Position numbers and translations under genes: made by a program. A stretch of 20,420 bases of DNA, from the NCBI GenBank assembly GCA_000444245.1, contig ATSW01121750.1, positions 1-20,420 of the forward strand, written 5' to 3'. This document shows, in pieces, positions 1 through 8,196 of this stretch; positions within the stretch are counted from its first letter, which is position 1; every line of letters begins with the position of its first letter. The notes under the pieces are model-generated. The model saw only the letters and a list, made by a program, of their open reading frames with translations. It had not been told where the DNA came from and did not search any database. Origin of the DNA: Botryllus schlosseri (Eukaryota > Chordata > Ascidiacea > Stolidobranchia > Styelidae).

Positions 1-273
1 AAAATTCTGGGCCTTACTCAACTTTTATGAAAATTGAATGTTGATACTCCGTGAGAACAGCCCCGAAATTTCTCAGGCTATATTCCTGATTGGAGGATTG
101 AACCACTTCTACTTGACAAACTGAAAATAGCGAAAAGTAAGTAAGTATAGATTACAAAATATTACGAAGTAGAAGTAGCGAAAATCAGATCTACTTGAGT
201 AAGTACCAGAAGTAGAGGAAAACTACTTGAGTACTTCGAAAAAGTAGAAGTACTTTGTTACTGACCACCTCTG
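1..273 (+). mobile_element. Right end of a CAGAGGTGG-family hAT-like non-autonomous element
   Basis: This stretch is closely similar, over its whole length, to the right end of the complete element at 18901-20190. It carries the same AGTAGAAGTAC-rich subterminal sequence and ends in the same ACTGACCACCTCTG terminus at 273. The left part lies outside the window, so size and target duplication cannot be checked. hAT membership is inferred from the terminus and from the 8-bp duplications seen around two other family members in this window. It contains no coding sequence. Confidence 0.7.
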
Positions 274-510
274 GTTCCCACCCTATTGGGGAGTTTGGGG
301 TGCGACAGTTACGAACCAGGCAAGAATGCAAATCGTTGGGTGCGATAAATCGTCCCCTATAGAGTGGGAAATTGGTACATTATGGCGTACAAATGGCGTC
401 TCATTTATAAAGGAAGTTGTTATCTCAGTCGGTCTTTTCATCGCAATCCTTATTTCCATATATTGTCTTCAATATATCTTCTAAGATTCGTTCTGAGAAG
501 CAAAATTAAT

Positions 511-628
511 GTAATCGTGAGTAATCGTAATTACTTTCAATTTAATCTTAATCGACTACTTCCTGATTTTGCTGTAATCGTAATCGTAATCGCGTGATTC
601 AGAAGTAATCGTAATCGCAATCGATTAC
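511..628. repeat. Degenerate TAATCG hexamer array
   Basis: The run consists of repeated GTAATC / GTAATCGTAATCG units, interrupted in the middle by an AT-rich piece. It begins GTAATCG and ends CGATTAC, so the ends are complementary to each other. It could be a simple-sequence array or the ends of a very small fold-back element. No coding potential is visible. Confidence 0.6.
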
Positions 629-1729
629 ATTCATGAAGTGATCATCCCATGTCTGGTCATGAGCTCTCTATTGACATAAGGAGTAAAAAAAGGTGTAGAC
701 TCGATAAAGATAATATTGTTTTCGTTTATTATGTGGTCGAAATGCCAGCAAATAATTGGGGTAAAATGTGAGATGGTGGATGCTGCTGCTACCAAGTATT
801 TGTACAAGGGCGTCTCATATTTAGGCTATAGGATAGGAAAGGACACCTCTTCTATAATCAATACATTTGCCAAGCATGTGAAGAGTCTGATGTAATCCAT
901 CTTGAAACAATGTTACGTGGATGTGGCTGGATACGCTTGTAGAAGCAAACAAAGTCCCAGTTGACACAATTGTCAAAAGTTGCTTGAAGCTACCCAGGAC
1001 CAGAAGAAACACAGGCAGCTTCATGTATCCACACTTTTCAAAGCTATATCATCTTGTTGATAAGCGTAACGGCGAGATGCCAGTGTAGAGATCGAAGTTG
1101 TACACATATTGAGTTCACTCCAACCGGAGGTAACTGTTTCCTTCACAAACAACACAAACAAGAAACCAGTGACGGTTAAATGTATTAACGAAATAAAAAC
1201 CAGGGGGATATTATTGGCCATGTTGCAAGTCAGTATTCTATGAGGATACCATCAAGTCGACGATGGTCCGTGCATGTTTTCTTAGAATGTGAATGATCTT
1301 CTACTTGCCAAAATGCTGCTCCTATAAAAAATATGCAAATCGAGGATTAGTTCCGAGATTGCATTATGCAAATCATATCTGATAAGCTTTGTGATATGTC
1401 AGCAATAACCAAGAATGGCGTGGTTAAAGCGGATCTGGAACCTACTCCAAATTTTTAAAGAACGTTCTCAAATACCGAATGCGCACCAGAACAATACTTA
1501 TATGTTACACCAAAAAACGGCGATTTGTTATATAAGTGTTGCATTAAGGTGTGTCTAAAATATTGCAAGTAGCTGTGAGCGCAATAAACAATGGTTTCTG
1601 ATGCCGTTTGTTGAGATTTGTGCTGATTTTTAGCTCCGTTGAATCAATTTAATCGAAGAAAATTCACCATGCGTCAAAAAAGCCACAAGGTAGTTCTAGG
1701 TAGTTCGAAGTTCCGGTAGTTCTTGTGTT
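629..1729. other. Intergenic stretch without a recognisable gene
   Basis: Only short open frames occur on either strand, with no splice-compatible coding pattern or recognisable domain. Two minus-strand frames near 821-1221 are leucine-, serine- and threonine-rich, which is common for chance frames in AT-rich DNA. No RNA gene or clear repeat boundary was recognised. Confidence 0.5.
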
Positions 1730-1990
1730 AAAGTGTCCTTGGAGGACGCCCAAATGTCCTCTTTTTTGAGAATTTGTACTCTTTTTTGACAATACTGGTT
1801 AAAATTTGACTGAGATATAAGAAAACAGTACTCAAAGTAACGTTGCAGCGGGTATTTCGGGAGTTGGGCCGGAAAAATGACTTTTTTAGTCAACCAACCA
1901 CGAAGTCGGGAATTCCGGATTTTACTCCAGTATTGCAAGTCTGAAAATTTTGAAAAAGTGTCCTATTTTCAGATTTCCAAAATATGGGAA
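1730..1990 (+). repeat. 'GTCCTC' interspersed repeat, copy A
   Basis: Contains GGAGGACG..GTCCTCTTTTTTGA at the left, then a central GGTATTTCGGGAGTTG and a TGACTTTTTTAGTCAACC block. The reverse complement of 6241-6515 shows the same blocks in the same order, which shows that the two are copies of one dispersed repeat in opposite orientation. Shorter fragments occur at 18771-18870 and 20273-20315. The class is uncertain; a non-autonomous DNA transposon is most likely because fragments end in GGTTACCATA-like termini. Confidence 0.6.
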
Positions 1991-2625
1991 CAAGTAGCTT
2001 GTCAAGAATAGAGAAGAACGTTCAGCAGCTGTTGGCTTGCAAGTGGCAACACCCGTGTTGCTTCATTCTGACAACGTTGTCAACATCACAATGTTTTATA
2101 ATGCGCTTTTTGTTATAAGAACCAATGGCCTCGCATAGTCTCGCTTCAGTTCCGATATTACGGTACGTTGAGCATAACACCAGGGGTCAACCAATTTGTT
2201 TTATTGATTCACAATGGGCCGTCTACAATGGTGGGCCTATAAATTAAGCTACAAGATGTCAAATGATGTTAACCGACAGTGCAAACATCTATAGTCTATA
2301 CGATACAAACCAAATGCAGATTGCAAAAAAATTTGACTTCGTAAGCAACTTTAACGATTTTTTGACCTAACGCTACAATTTTGACAAAATTTGGACTTGT
2401 CAAAAAATCGCCCTGATTATTATCAGTTATTACATTAGTTAGCTGTCTTACCTAGTTGCCTGGACATTAGTTCTATTTCGAGTTCTAGTTGTTAGTTTTG
2501 AAAAGTGAACAGTTTAAGTTCTACTTGGTCATTTTGGAAATCCACTACAGTCTGTACAATGTACAAGTCTGAGTGGAGAATCATTGGCGTGGTTGTTTTG
2601 AGTTCACGCCGTTGCACGAGTGAAA
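1991..2625. other. Intergenic stretch without a recognisable gene
   Basis: No sustained open frame or domain was seen. A short piece near 2471-2530 (TTCTAGTTG, TTTTGAAAAGTG) resembles the degenerate repeats in intron 7 at 13741-13960, so it is probably a relic of the same dispersed family. Confidence 0.45.
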
Positions 2626-2646
2626 CGCCGGGCGATCAGCCCGGTG
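2626..2646. other. GC-rich hairpin just beyond a minus-strand stop codon
   Basis: The 21 bases form an 8-bp stem (one G-T pair) closed by the loop GATCA; the core is CCGGGC / GCCCGG. It lies about 15 bases beyond the stop of the candidate minus-strand frame at 2661-2814. The pairing is seen in the sequence; any role in a 3' UTR is speculation. Confidence 0.4.
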
Positions 2647-2660
2647 ATATGATGCCTCAT

Positions 2661-2814
2661 TTATAACGAAATGTCATCGTACGCAGAATCGCTATAAGGT
2701 TTTTCATTAATAGGTCGCTCATTCGGCAAATATTGACACGGGCTATCGTCACTGACTGTGTTTGTTTGATCCATAGATCCCCATCTATAACGTGGTACTC
2801 GCGCCAAGTCGCAG
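2661..2814 (-). CDS. Candidate terminal exon of an unidentified minus-strand gene
   Basis: A minus-strand frame is open over about 330 bases (2996 to the TAA at 2663-2661). Its last 50 residues look more protein-like than the rest: hydrophilic, with acidic, serine- and tyrosine-rich sequence ending PYSDSAYDDISL, much like the cytoplasmic tail of a membrane receptor. A possible acceptor (CCTTAG) precedes position 2814 on the minus strand, which is why I place the exon start there. There is no ATG at the beginning of the open stretch, in keeping with an internal or last exon. I found no upstream exon and no nearby AATAAA; the nearest one on the minus strand is about 460 bases further on. The family is not recognised, and it may be a chance frame. 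Confidence 0.28.
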
Positions 2815-2996
2815 CTAAGGCGTTGACTGCTTAGACGGCGATTGTCGCCAATAATTATGCTGCGAGTCATTCTACAGATGAGCCAGAGTTCTAGAAACAT
2901 CAAGGTTATGCCGGGACACTTGTAATCTCGGGGATCATCAGCGTTACTTAACGTGTAGAGTAGGCACAATGATTTGGGTACTCGTATCTGAATCAA

Positions 2997-3929
2997 GTAC
3001 GAATTCTAATGATTCGAGACGAGTAGTGAGAGATGATTTTTTTCGACTACTGATATTATCCGTGTATTCAAATAAGTGTTGATTTATCAACGGGAATTAT
3101 ACTATCATTACTAGGCCCGACTACATAGTTCCTACTAAGTAAGGCTGTAAACCTCGATTGGTCGCATCGCAGCATACGAAACGTTAGTACAAAGGCCACA
3201 TAGCCTATGTAATGTCGTGATTACCCACAGCATTGTCACACATTGCAATGATTAAAGCATGGTCAAAAATACCAAATAAACTTTAATGTGGCGTGGAAAC
3301 TCGTTGTATTGTTTGCGGTCGTATCAAAGGAATACGTTGCTAGTTGCAAGAAAGCACTACGCAGTATACAAGAAGAAGCCTGCATATTATTTACAGTAAC
3401 CGGTGGAGTTAATTTTCGGAAATAACAATCGATGATATGACAAATAGTTTCAACAAAATCAAGCAGCACATACCACTTGATATCTCATCGTAATCAGATG
3501 TTTACTGGGATTAGTAGTGGCTACATGAAGCCGTCTCTCGGTTGGGGTATAACATTCACAAAGACAGGTTGAGAAGATTGAAGACACGGGAGATTGCCTA
3601 TCTATGGATTAGCAATATGGCGGTATTATAGCCTACTTTCAACGAGAAATGACCTTGATAGCATATCATATTGAGGTATTTGGTTTGCGCCATACTCGAT
3701 TCAGAATAGAATCAATGCTCACATTGCTCAGTTCTACTTACGAGTTTAGTTCGCTGTAAATTCAGACCTCAATATATCAATCGCTGCGTGGGAGTTTTCC
3801 AGGATTGATAGCCAAAAGTGCAACAGCAGTTCAGCATCGCGTCACGAAATAGTGAAACGTTTATATTTACTCATCGCAAAGCACACGCGGTATGCGTCCG
3901 CAGGTGCTGGGGTGATTCTGTATAGAGTG
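2997..3929. other. Intergenic stretch without a recognisable gene
   Basis: No coding pattern, RNA gene or clear repeat boundary was recognised. A minus-strand frame at 3263-3469 is short and of no recognisable type. Confidence 0.45.
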
Positions 3930-4190
3930 CGTTGAGCTTAAGCCTTCTGTACGCCTCGATATCTCAAATTTTCATGTCGATGACGTCATATTTGGTGACA
4001 CGGTTGTTGATATGCAATGTTCTGTTGAATTCTCTACTAGTTGCTGACGATTACCCCCGGGTTCATTTCCATATGAATGTAGTATTGGAAAACTGATCTG
4101 AATCGACTATTTGTGGCAGTTTGAGAATTTTCTGTAATCAGCAGGCCTATCATTATCAGTTTATCATTAACTTAATCATTTCAAAACAGG
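3930..4190 (+). repeat. Diverged copy of the contactin-like gene's 5' flank
   Basis: The clearest similarity is between about 3972-4050 here and 7848-7920. Shared blocks are TTTTCATG, ACGTCATATTTG, AATTCTCTACTAG and GCTGACGAT, in the same order and orientation. Weaker matches continue to the right: GTTCATTT.CATATG, then a TATCATTATCAGTTT stretch running into an acceptor-like CAAAACAG at about 4190, matching TATCGTTATCATTTTTGATCTGTTTTAG at 8077-8103. The first ATG after that point opens a frame of only three codons. Either this is an old duplicate of the promoter/5' UTR region or both are copies of a dispersed repeat. Confidence 0.45.
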
Positions 4191-4597
4191 GCAAGACTAC
4201 GATACAATGACAAAATAGGAAGACGTCGAAGCGACTTGGAGTAGCCTTTCAAATCAGACACCCATACGTTGGCCTAGGCGATGTAAAAAACAGGCATGCA
4301 CACTGGATGGATGGAAGTACATAAGGGATAACATAATATCACTACTGATGAAAATTGATGTGGCATGTGTCGACAGCGCAGGCGAGTGTGATATGTCAGA
4401 TCGAAGACCGATAATCTTGAAGGCTGTAAATCGACAGGATGAGATGTTTGCAGAAGTACTGCACCCTTTGACAGTAATTTTCAGCGCGAAATTATCAAGT
4501 TAATATTAACAGAGAAGAGCTGTCGCACAATAACTATAGTATTCGCACGTTAGGGGTCGTCTTAACGTTTGTCATCAAACTCCAGAACATAAAGGGG
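4191..4597. other. Intergenic stretch without a recognisable gene
   Basis: No coding frame, repeat boundary or RNA gene was seen in these 400 bases. Confidence 0.4.
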
Positions 4598-5123
4598 TAG
4601 AGCTGGGCAAAACCGAGTAGGCCTACCTTCACCCACGAGTGATCGATTCTGAATCGGGTAATAGACTTCGAGTCGAGTTGAGAATCACTCATTAGGACGT
4701 AAAAACAGTATGAAAGGTGCGAAAAGTTGAAATATATACCGTTTATGCGACCACAATAAAGGGTATATTGCCAGTTCTACGTCACTATAAACATATAATG
4801 TGGTATTTTCCGAACATGCCTATTTCATTGCACTTCGCGACAATGCAGTGGGTAGATTACCACTTCAGAGATATGCCATTGCCATTAACGTGCTTAGCTT
4901 TGTACTACATGTTACGTATGCTGCGATACGACCAATCGAAGTATACGGTCCTCCACTGTGAAAATATAGTATCAAAACTATAATTCTACTTGATAAATTA
5001 ACTCTTAGTGAGAAGCACTGCATAATTTCAGTACTCTAAAAATCATCACTCACTACTCGAATCGAATCATTAAAATGAATACTCGATTCAGATTCGAGCA
5101 CTAAATCATTACACCCAGCCATA
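4598..5123 (+). mobile_element. Non-autonomous DNA element with GCTGGGC termini
   Basis: The left end reads TAGAGCTGGGCAAAACCGAG and the right end ATTACACCCAGCCATA, so the tips are imperfect inverted repeats (GCTGGG / CCCAGC). Subterminal GAATCG / CGATTC repeats lie inside both ends. The body from about 4690 to 4980 matches the reverse complement of 7085-7330. An 88-residue open frame at 4717-4983 keeps its frame in that second copy, but its residues resemble no known transposase. No convincing target duplication was found. The hAT superfamily is likely from the terminal style, but not proven. Confidence 0.6.
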
Positions 5124-5598
5124 CAAAGAGCAGAATAGTTTTTGAAATTCGTCACGGACCTTGCTGTTTCCAATGCTCAGTTATTTTCCTTCTGTGAGGC
5201 AGATCTGCTGATCGCAAGGTAGATCCACATATGCTCGGTATACTTGAACTTCTCATTCAGTATTCCGTAACGGTGTGTGTAAAAGATGTTTTAGAAGCCT
5301 CGAGAAATCGCTATCCCATGTGACAATCCCAGATTACGATTGAGCTGGGGATGGGTAAATTATAGTTGTATATGACCGACTCCATTCCAAATTGAGTAAG
5401 CGGCGAGTGTCATTCATTACGACGTCATACACAGGAAGAATTAATTTCAAAGTTCAAATTTTTACCTTTGGAACAACCATAATGAAAATAATGATGTCTT
5501 ACCCAAATAAATACTCAGATATTTGTTGACCAACAAAACCACGACTATCTTTTGACTACAATGTCACTACACTAGGAGGTCGTTGCTATGAACATGAA
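5124..5598. other. Intergenic stretch without a recognisable gene
   Basis: Nothing beyond short chance frames was seen in this stretch. Confidence 0.4.
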
Positions 5599-5859
5599 CA
5601 TATCGTCGCGGTGATATCAGAGTAGCTTATGTCCATTTTACACATTTTGAGAGAATGGGATTTTTGTAATGTTTTCATTTTCTTTCGGCCAAATTTTGGC
5701 CATGTTCAAGTTTGAAGCAAACGAGGAAAACAAAAGCATGGCCGAGATATGGACGAAAAAATGAGAATCTTGACGAAAATTCTTTCTCGAAATTAGAAAA
5801 ATACAGCTCAAAATTTTAAAAATGGACATTAGCTACTTTCCATCCACAGCGACGATATG
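5599..5859. mobile_element. Fold-back MITE with about 80-bp terminal inverted repeats
   Basis: The left end CATATCGTCGC..GGTGAT..AGTAGCTTATGTCCATTTT is repeated, inverted, at the right end (AAAATGGACATTAGCTACT..GCGACGATATG). The similarity runs inward for roughly 80 bases on each side, leaving a loop of about 100 bases. This structure is typical of a miniature inverted-repeat transposable element. No flanking target duplication longer than 2-3 bases could be fixed, so the superfamily is open. Confidence 0.65.
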
Positions 5860-6240
5860 AAGAGTCCATGTTGCATGTTTTCGATATTGCAATAAAGTCA
5901 ATCAGGGTTTCTGAACGTCCGTGGTTGGGAGAAAGTGCCGTAACCAAGAATCCTGTTGATAATCTAGTTCTTCGTCATTAGGAGCGTATAGTCTAGGGAC
6001 TCTACAATTGGTGTACGGACATATGAGTCAAGTTTAAGTCAAGAAAGTCGTTGAAAAACTTTTCTGAAGTTTCACTTGCGCATGATGGGCAGTGAAATAG
6101 CAAGTCAAGTATTCTGAGCGCCACCATATTTGCTTGCAAAGGACAGAGGCTACTAAAATTATTTTATAACATCCGATCGGTGGATTCTGTTTGCTCCACA
6201 AACATTCAGAGTGGAGGCCAAAAGGTGTAACCGTGATATC
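5860..6240. other. Intergenic stretch without a recognisable gene
   Basis: No coding frame, repeat boundary or RNA gene was recognised here. Confidence 0.4.
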
Positions 6241-6515
6241 ATAGGGTTACCGTATTTGAGATTCGTAAAGGAGGACGCTTTTCACACGCTGCAAAAGTCA
6301 CTATATAGAGGACGAGAAAACGGGTGATTTTCAAATTTGTACAGGTAATGTCATTGGGTTGACTAAAAAAAAGACATTTTTCGAACTCAACTCCCGAAAT
6401 ACCTGTTTCTCGTTATTTCGACCCACATTTCGCGTTATTCGTGTGTATTTTTGAGTATTTTAAGCTAAAAAGGGGGACAAATTGATAAAAAAAAGAGGAC
6501 GAAGGTGAAGAGAAG
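6241..6515 (-). repeat. 'GTCCTC' interspersed repeat, copy B (inverted)
   Basis: Begins AGGGTTACCGTATTTGAG, continues through AAAGGAGGACGC, a GGTTGACTAAAAAAAAGACA block and CAACTCCCGAAATACC, and ends in AAAAAAAGAGGACG. Read on the minus strand, these blocks match copy A at 1730-1990 in order. The GGTTACC terminus is also seen at 20313, suggesting a true element end near 6244. It appears entirely non-coding. Confidence 0.6.
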
Positions 6516-6740
6516 TCGTTTCTTAAGAAATGAGGATAAATCCGCCCAAATTCGGACGTATGGTATAACCCTCTACGTCATACAGCGATTACTTCATGCG
6601 GTTCTCGAGATAATCTCACTTATCAGCATGGTGCGAGCTTGTCCGGAAATTATTTATATTTTAATAGAAGTGAAAATAGTCTATAATCATAACGACTTCA
6701 GTAAATAGTGCAATTCATCAATTCATCGTTGGTGCTCAAG

Positions 6741-7017
6741 TAGATTTAACCTATAGTATATTTCTACTCGTGTACAAGTAGAAATCGTTAACATAGTCAT
6801 CGTTGGTCTGCAAGTAGAAGTAAAAGCAACGTCGTAAATGTCTCCTCAAGGAAAAGTAGAAGTAGAAATTTCCAAGTGAATAAAAATAGTAAGTTCTCTA
6901 GACGTAGCTTTTGTTAAGTAGAACTGAAGGTATAGTTTTGAAACGTAACCATTCAAGTAAGTGGTGCGGGTCGGCAATACGTACTCAAGTATTCCAAAAA
7001 GTAGAAGTACTTCGTAC
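6741..7017. repeat. GTAGAAGTA-rich relic of the CAGAGGTGG hAT family
   Basis: Repeated CAAGTAGAAGTA, AAAAGTAGAAGTAG and AGTAGAAGTACTTCG motifs match the subterminal regions of the elements at 1-273 and 18901-20190. A closer match to 18602-18720 is seen at 6800-6890 (GTCGTAAATGT.TCCTCAAG, AAATTTCCAAGTGAATA). The characteristic tips are missing, so this is a worn or truncated copy. It abuts the element at 7018-7393 directly. Confidence 0.55.
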
Positions 7018-7393
7018 ACTGAAACGATACGCTCTTTGCCATTAAGAGTGAGTCTATCAACGAAAGTTACAGTTTCGATAGTTTTTAAAACTGCGGAGGC
7101 GGATTGGTCTTATGACAGAATACAAAACATGTAGTAGGCTAGAAAGCTACACATGTCGCTGGAAATGTCATATATGTGAAGTCGCGATCGACCCACAGCA
7201 ATGCCACGAAGTGCATTGAAATAGGTATTGTCGAAAAATAACCAATTATCTTTGATGTGATGTAAAGCTGACATCGTATTTTTTGAGGTCGCGCAAAACG
7301 TATATATTTTAACATACCACCTCATCCTTACTGTTATGATGCCATAATGACTAATATACCCGAATCCTAATACTCGATTTTGCCAAGCCTATA
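7018..7393 (-). mobile_element. Inverted, truncated copy of the GCTGGGC-ended element
   Basis: Read on the minus strand from 7393, it begins AGGCTTGGCAAAATCGAGTA, matching the left end of the element at 4598. It continues through ATATATACGTTTTGCGCGACC, CACTTCGTGGCATTGCTGTGGGT (split here by small gaps) and CTACTACATGTT, and reaches CATTAAGAGTGAG near 7045. The far terminus is missing where it meets the repeat ending at 7017. A minus-strand frame at 7110-7325 aligns in frame with the frame in the other copy, but both look too worn to judge as protein. Confidence 0.6.
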
Positions 7394-7424
7394 TACTTTG
7401 AAGCAACGGCAGAATAGAATTAAA

Positions 7425-7625
7425 ATGCAGGATACATTTCGAGAGGTGAATTTTCGCTTCGTCTCGCAGAAACGCGAAACGAGATTCCAACTTCCTGGGA
7501 ACGAGCGACCCGTTCCAAAACCTAGAAACCCTCGACCTTGGCGACCTATGACTAGTCGCGTAAGTCGACGGGTCGGCTGTCCGATTGCAGACTTGTGCGC
7601 CAGCTGTGAAGTTACCACCGAGTGA
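7425..7625 (+). CDS. Unidentified small open frame, 66 codons
   Basis: The frame runs from the ATG at 7425 to the TGA at 7623. The product is basic and proline/arginine-rich in the middle (GNERPVPKPRNPRPW, resembling an SH3-ligand PxxP stretch) and ends in a short cysteine pair. The stretch is more GC-rich than its surroundings, and an AATAAA lies at 7667-7672, 42 bases after the stop. It could be a last exon, a small gene or chance. The reverse strand is also open over the same span, which weakens the case. No family is recognised. Confidence 0.25.
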   Translation: MQDTFREVNFRFVSQKRETRFQLPGNERPVPKPRNPRPWRPMTSRVSRRVGCPIADLCASCEVTTE

Positions 7626-7799
7626 GGAATTTTTCGTCGAGTATCATTTGATTGGATGATAATTGAAATAAACTCGAATGTTTTTGGTATAGCTTAGAAC
7701 AGGTTTCAAAAAAGAACTTTGTCTGTCAACAGTTAGGCTTGGAGTCTACTTTTATCGTATATGTGACAACAGTGCGAGTTGATGTACAATCTCGAAATA

Positions 7800-8103
7800 G
7801 TACATTGAACCTAGGCCATCATTTCGCCCCAATTTTTCGAATTTTTCATGCCAGTACGTCATATTTGATGATACGATTGTTAATATACAAAGTTTCAATT
7901 CTCTACTAGCTGCTGACGATACCACTGATGAGTGTCAACTGAAAATATTCGTGTTCATTTCAATATGCTGGATATATCATTCAATTGAATAGCGAAGTTC
8001 TGTACCTCCAATACTCGTTATAGTACCATTTGAGTGGCATCTTTGCTACTGATTTTGCTCAAACAACTGCGACAATATCGTTATCATTTTTGATCTGTTT
8101 TAG
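7800..8103 (+). promoter_or_regulatory. Upstream flank of the contactin-like gene, with a duplicate near 3930-4190
   Basis: This is the stretch immediately before the first coding exon. It carries the same ordered blocks as 3930-4190 (see that entry). Its right end, TATCATTTTTGATCTGTTTTAG, is a good splice-acceptor sequence ending at 8103. No clear TATA box is visible. If the acceptor is used, true promoter and 5' UTR exons lie further upstream, or the mRNA receives a spliced leader. Confidence 0.4.
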
Positions 8104-8132
8104 CGGGTTAGTTTAAAATTTTTAGCTCAATT
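8104..8132 (+). promoter_or_regulatory. Short 5' UTR segment after a likely splice acceptor
   Basis: Only 29 bases separate the acceptor-like TCTGTTTTAG (ending at 8103) from the ATG at 8133. The start context is TCAATTATGG, with G at +4. A pyrimidine-rich acceptor so close to the start fits either a 5' UTR intron or trans-splicing of a leader exon, which is known in tunicates and several other invertebrate groups. The segment itself contains no upstream ATG. Confidence 0.4.
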
Positions 8133-8196
8133 ATGGACCGGAGGCCGTTCGCGGAACTATTTCTATTGGCGCTGGCGTTAATAGGAGCTACACACG
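8133..8196 (+). CDS. Exon 1: signal peptide of the contactin-like gene
   Basis: Encodes MDRRPFAELFLLALALIGATH plus one base. There are two arginines, then a hydrophobic core LFLLALALIGA; cleavage near residue 22, just before QVFV, is likely. The donor is CACACG|GTGAGT, phase 1. The ATG is chosen because it is the only one that precedes the hydrophobic stretch in frame and follows an acceptor-like site by 29 bases. Intron 1 (1964 bases) is filled largely with repeats. Confidence 0.8.

Noticed and set aside
781-880. Short plus-strand translation with a YLGYRI phrase, faintly like a reverse-transcriptase motif
   Set aside because: Only a few residues agree and nothing around them supports a retroelement, so no element is called.
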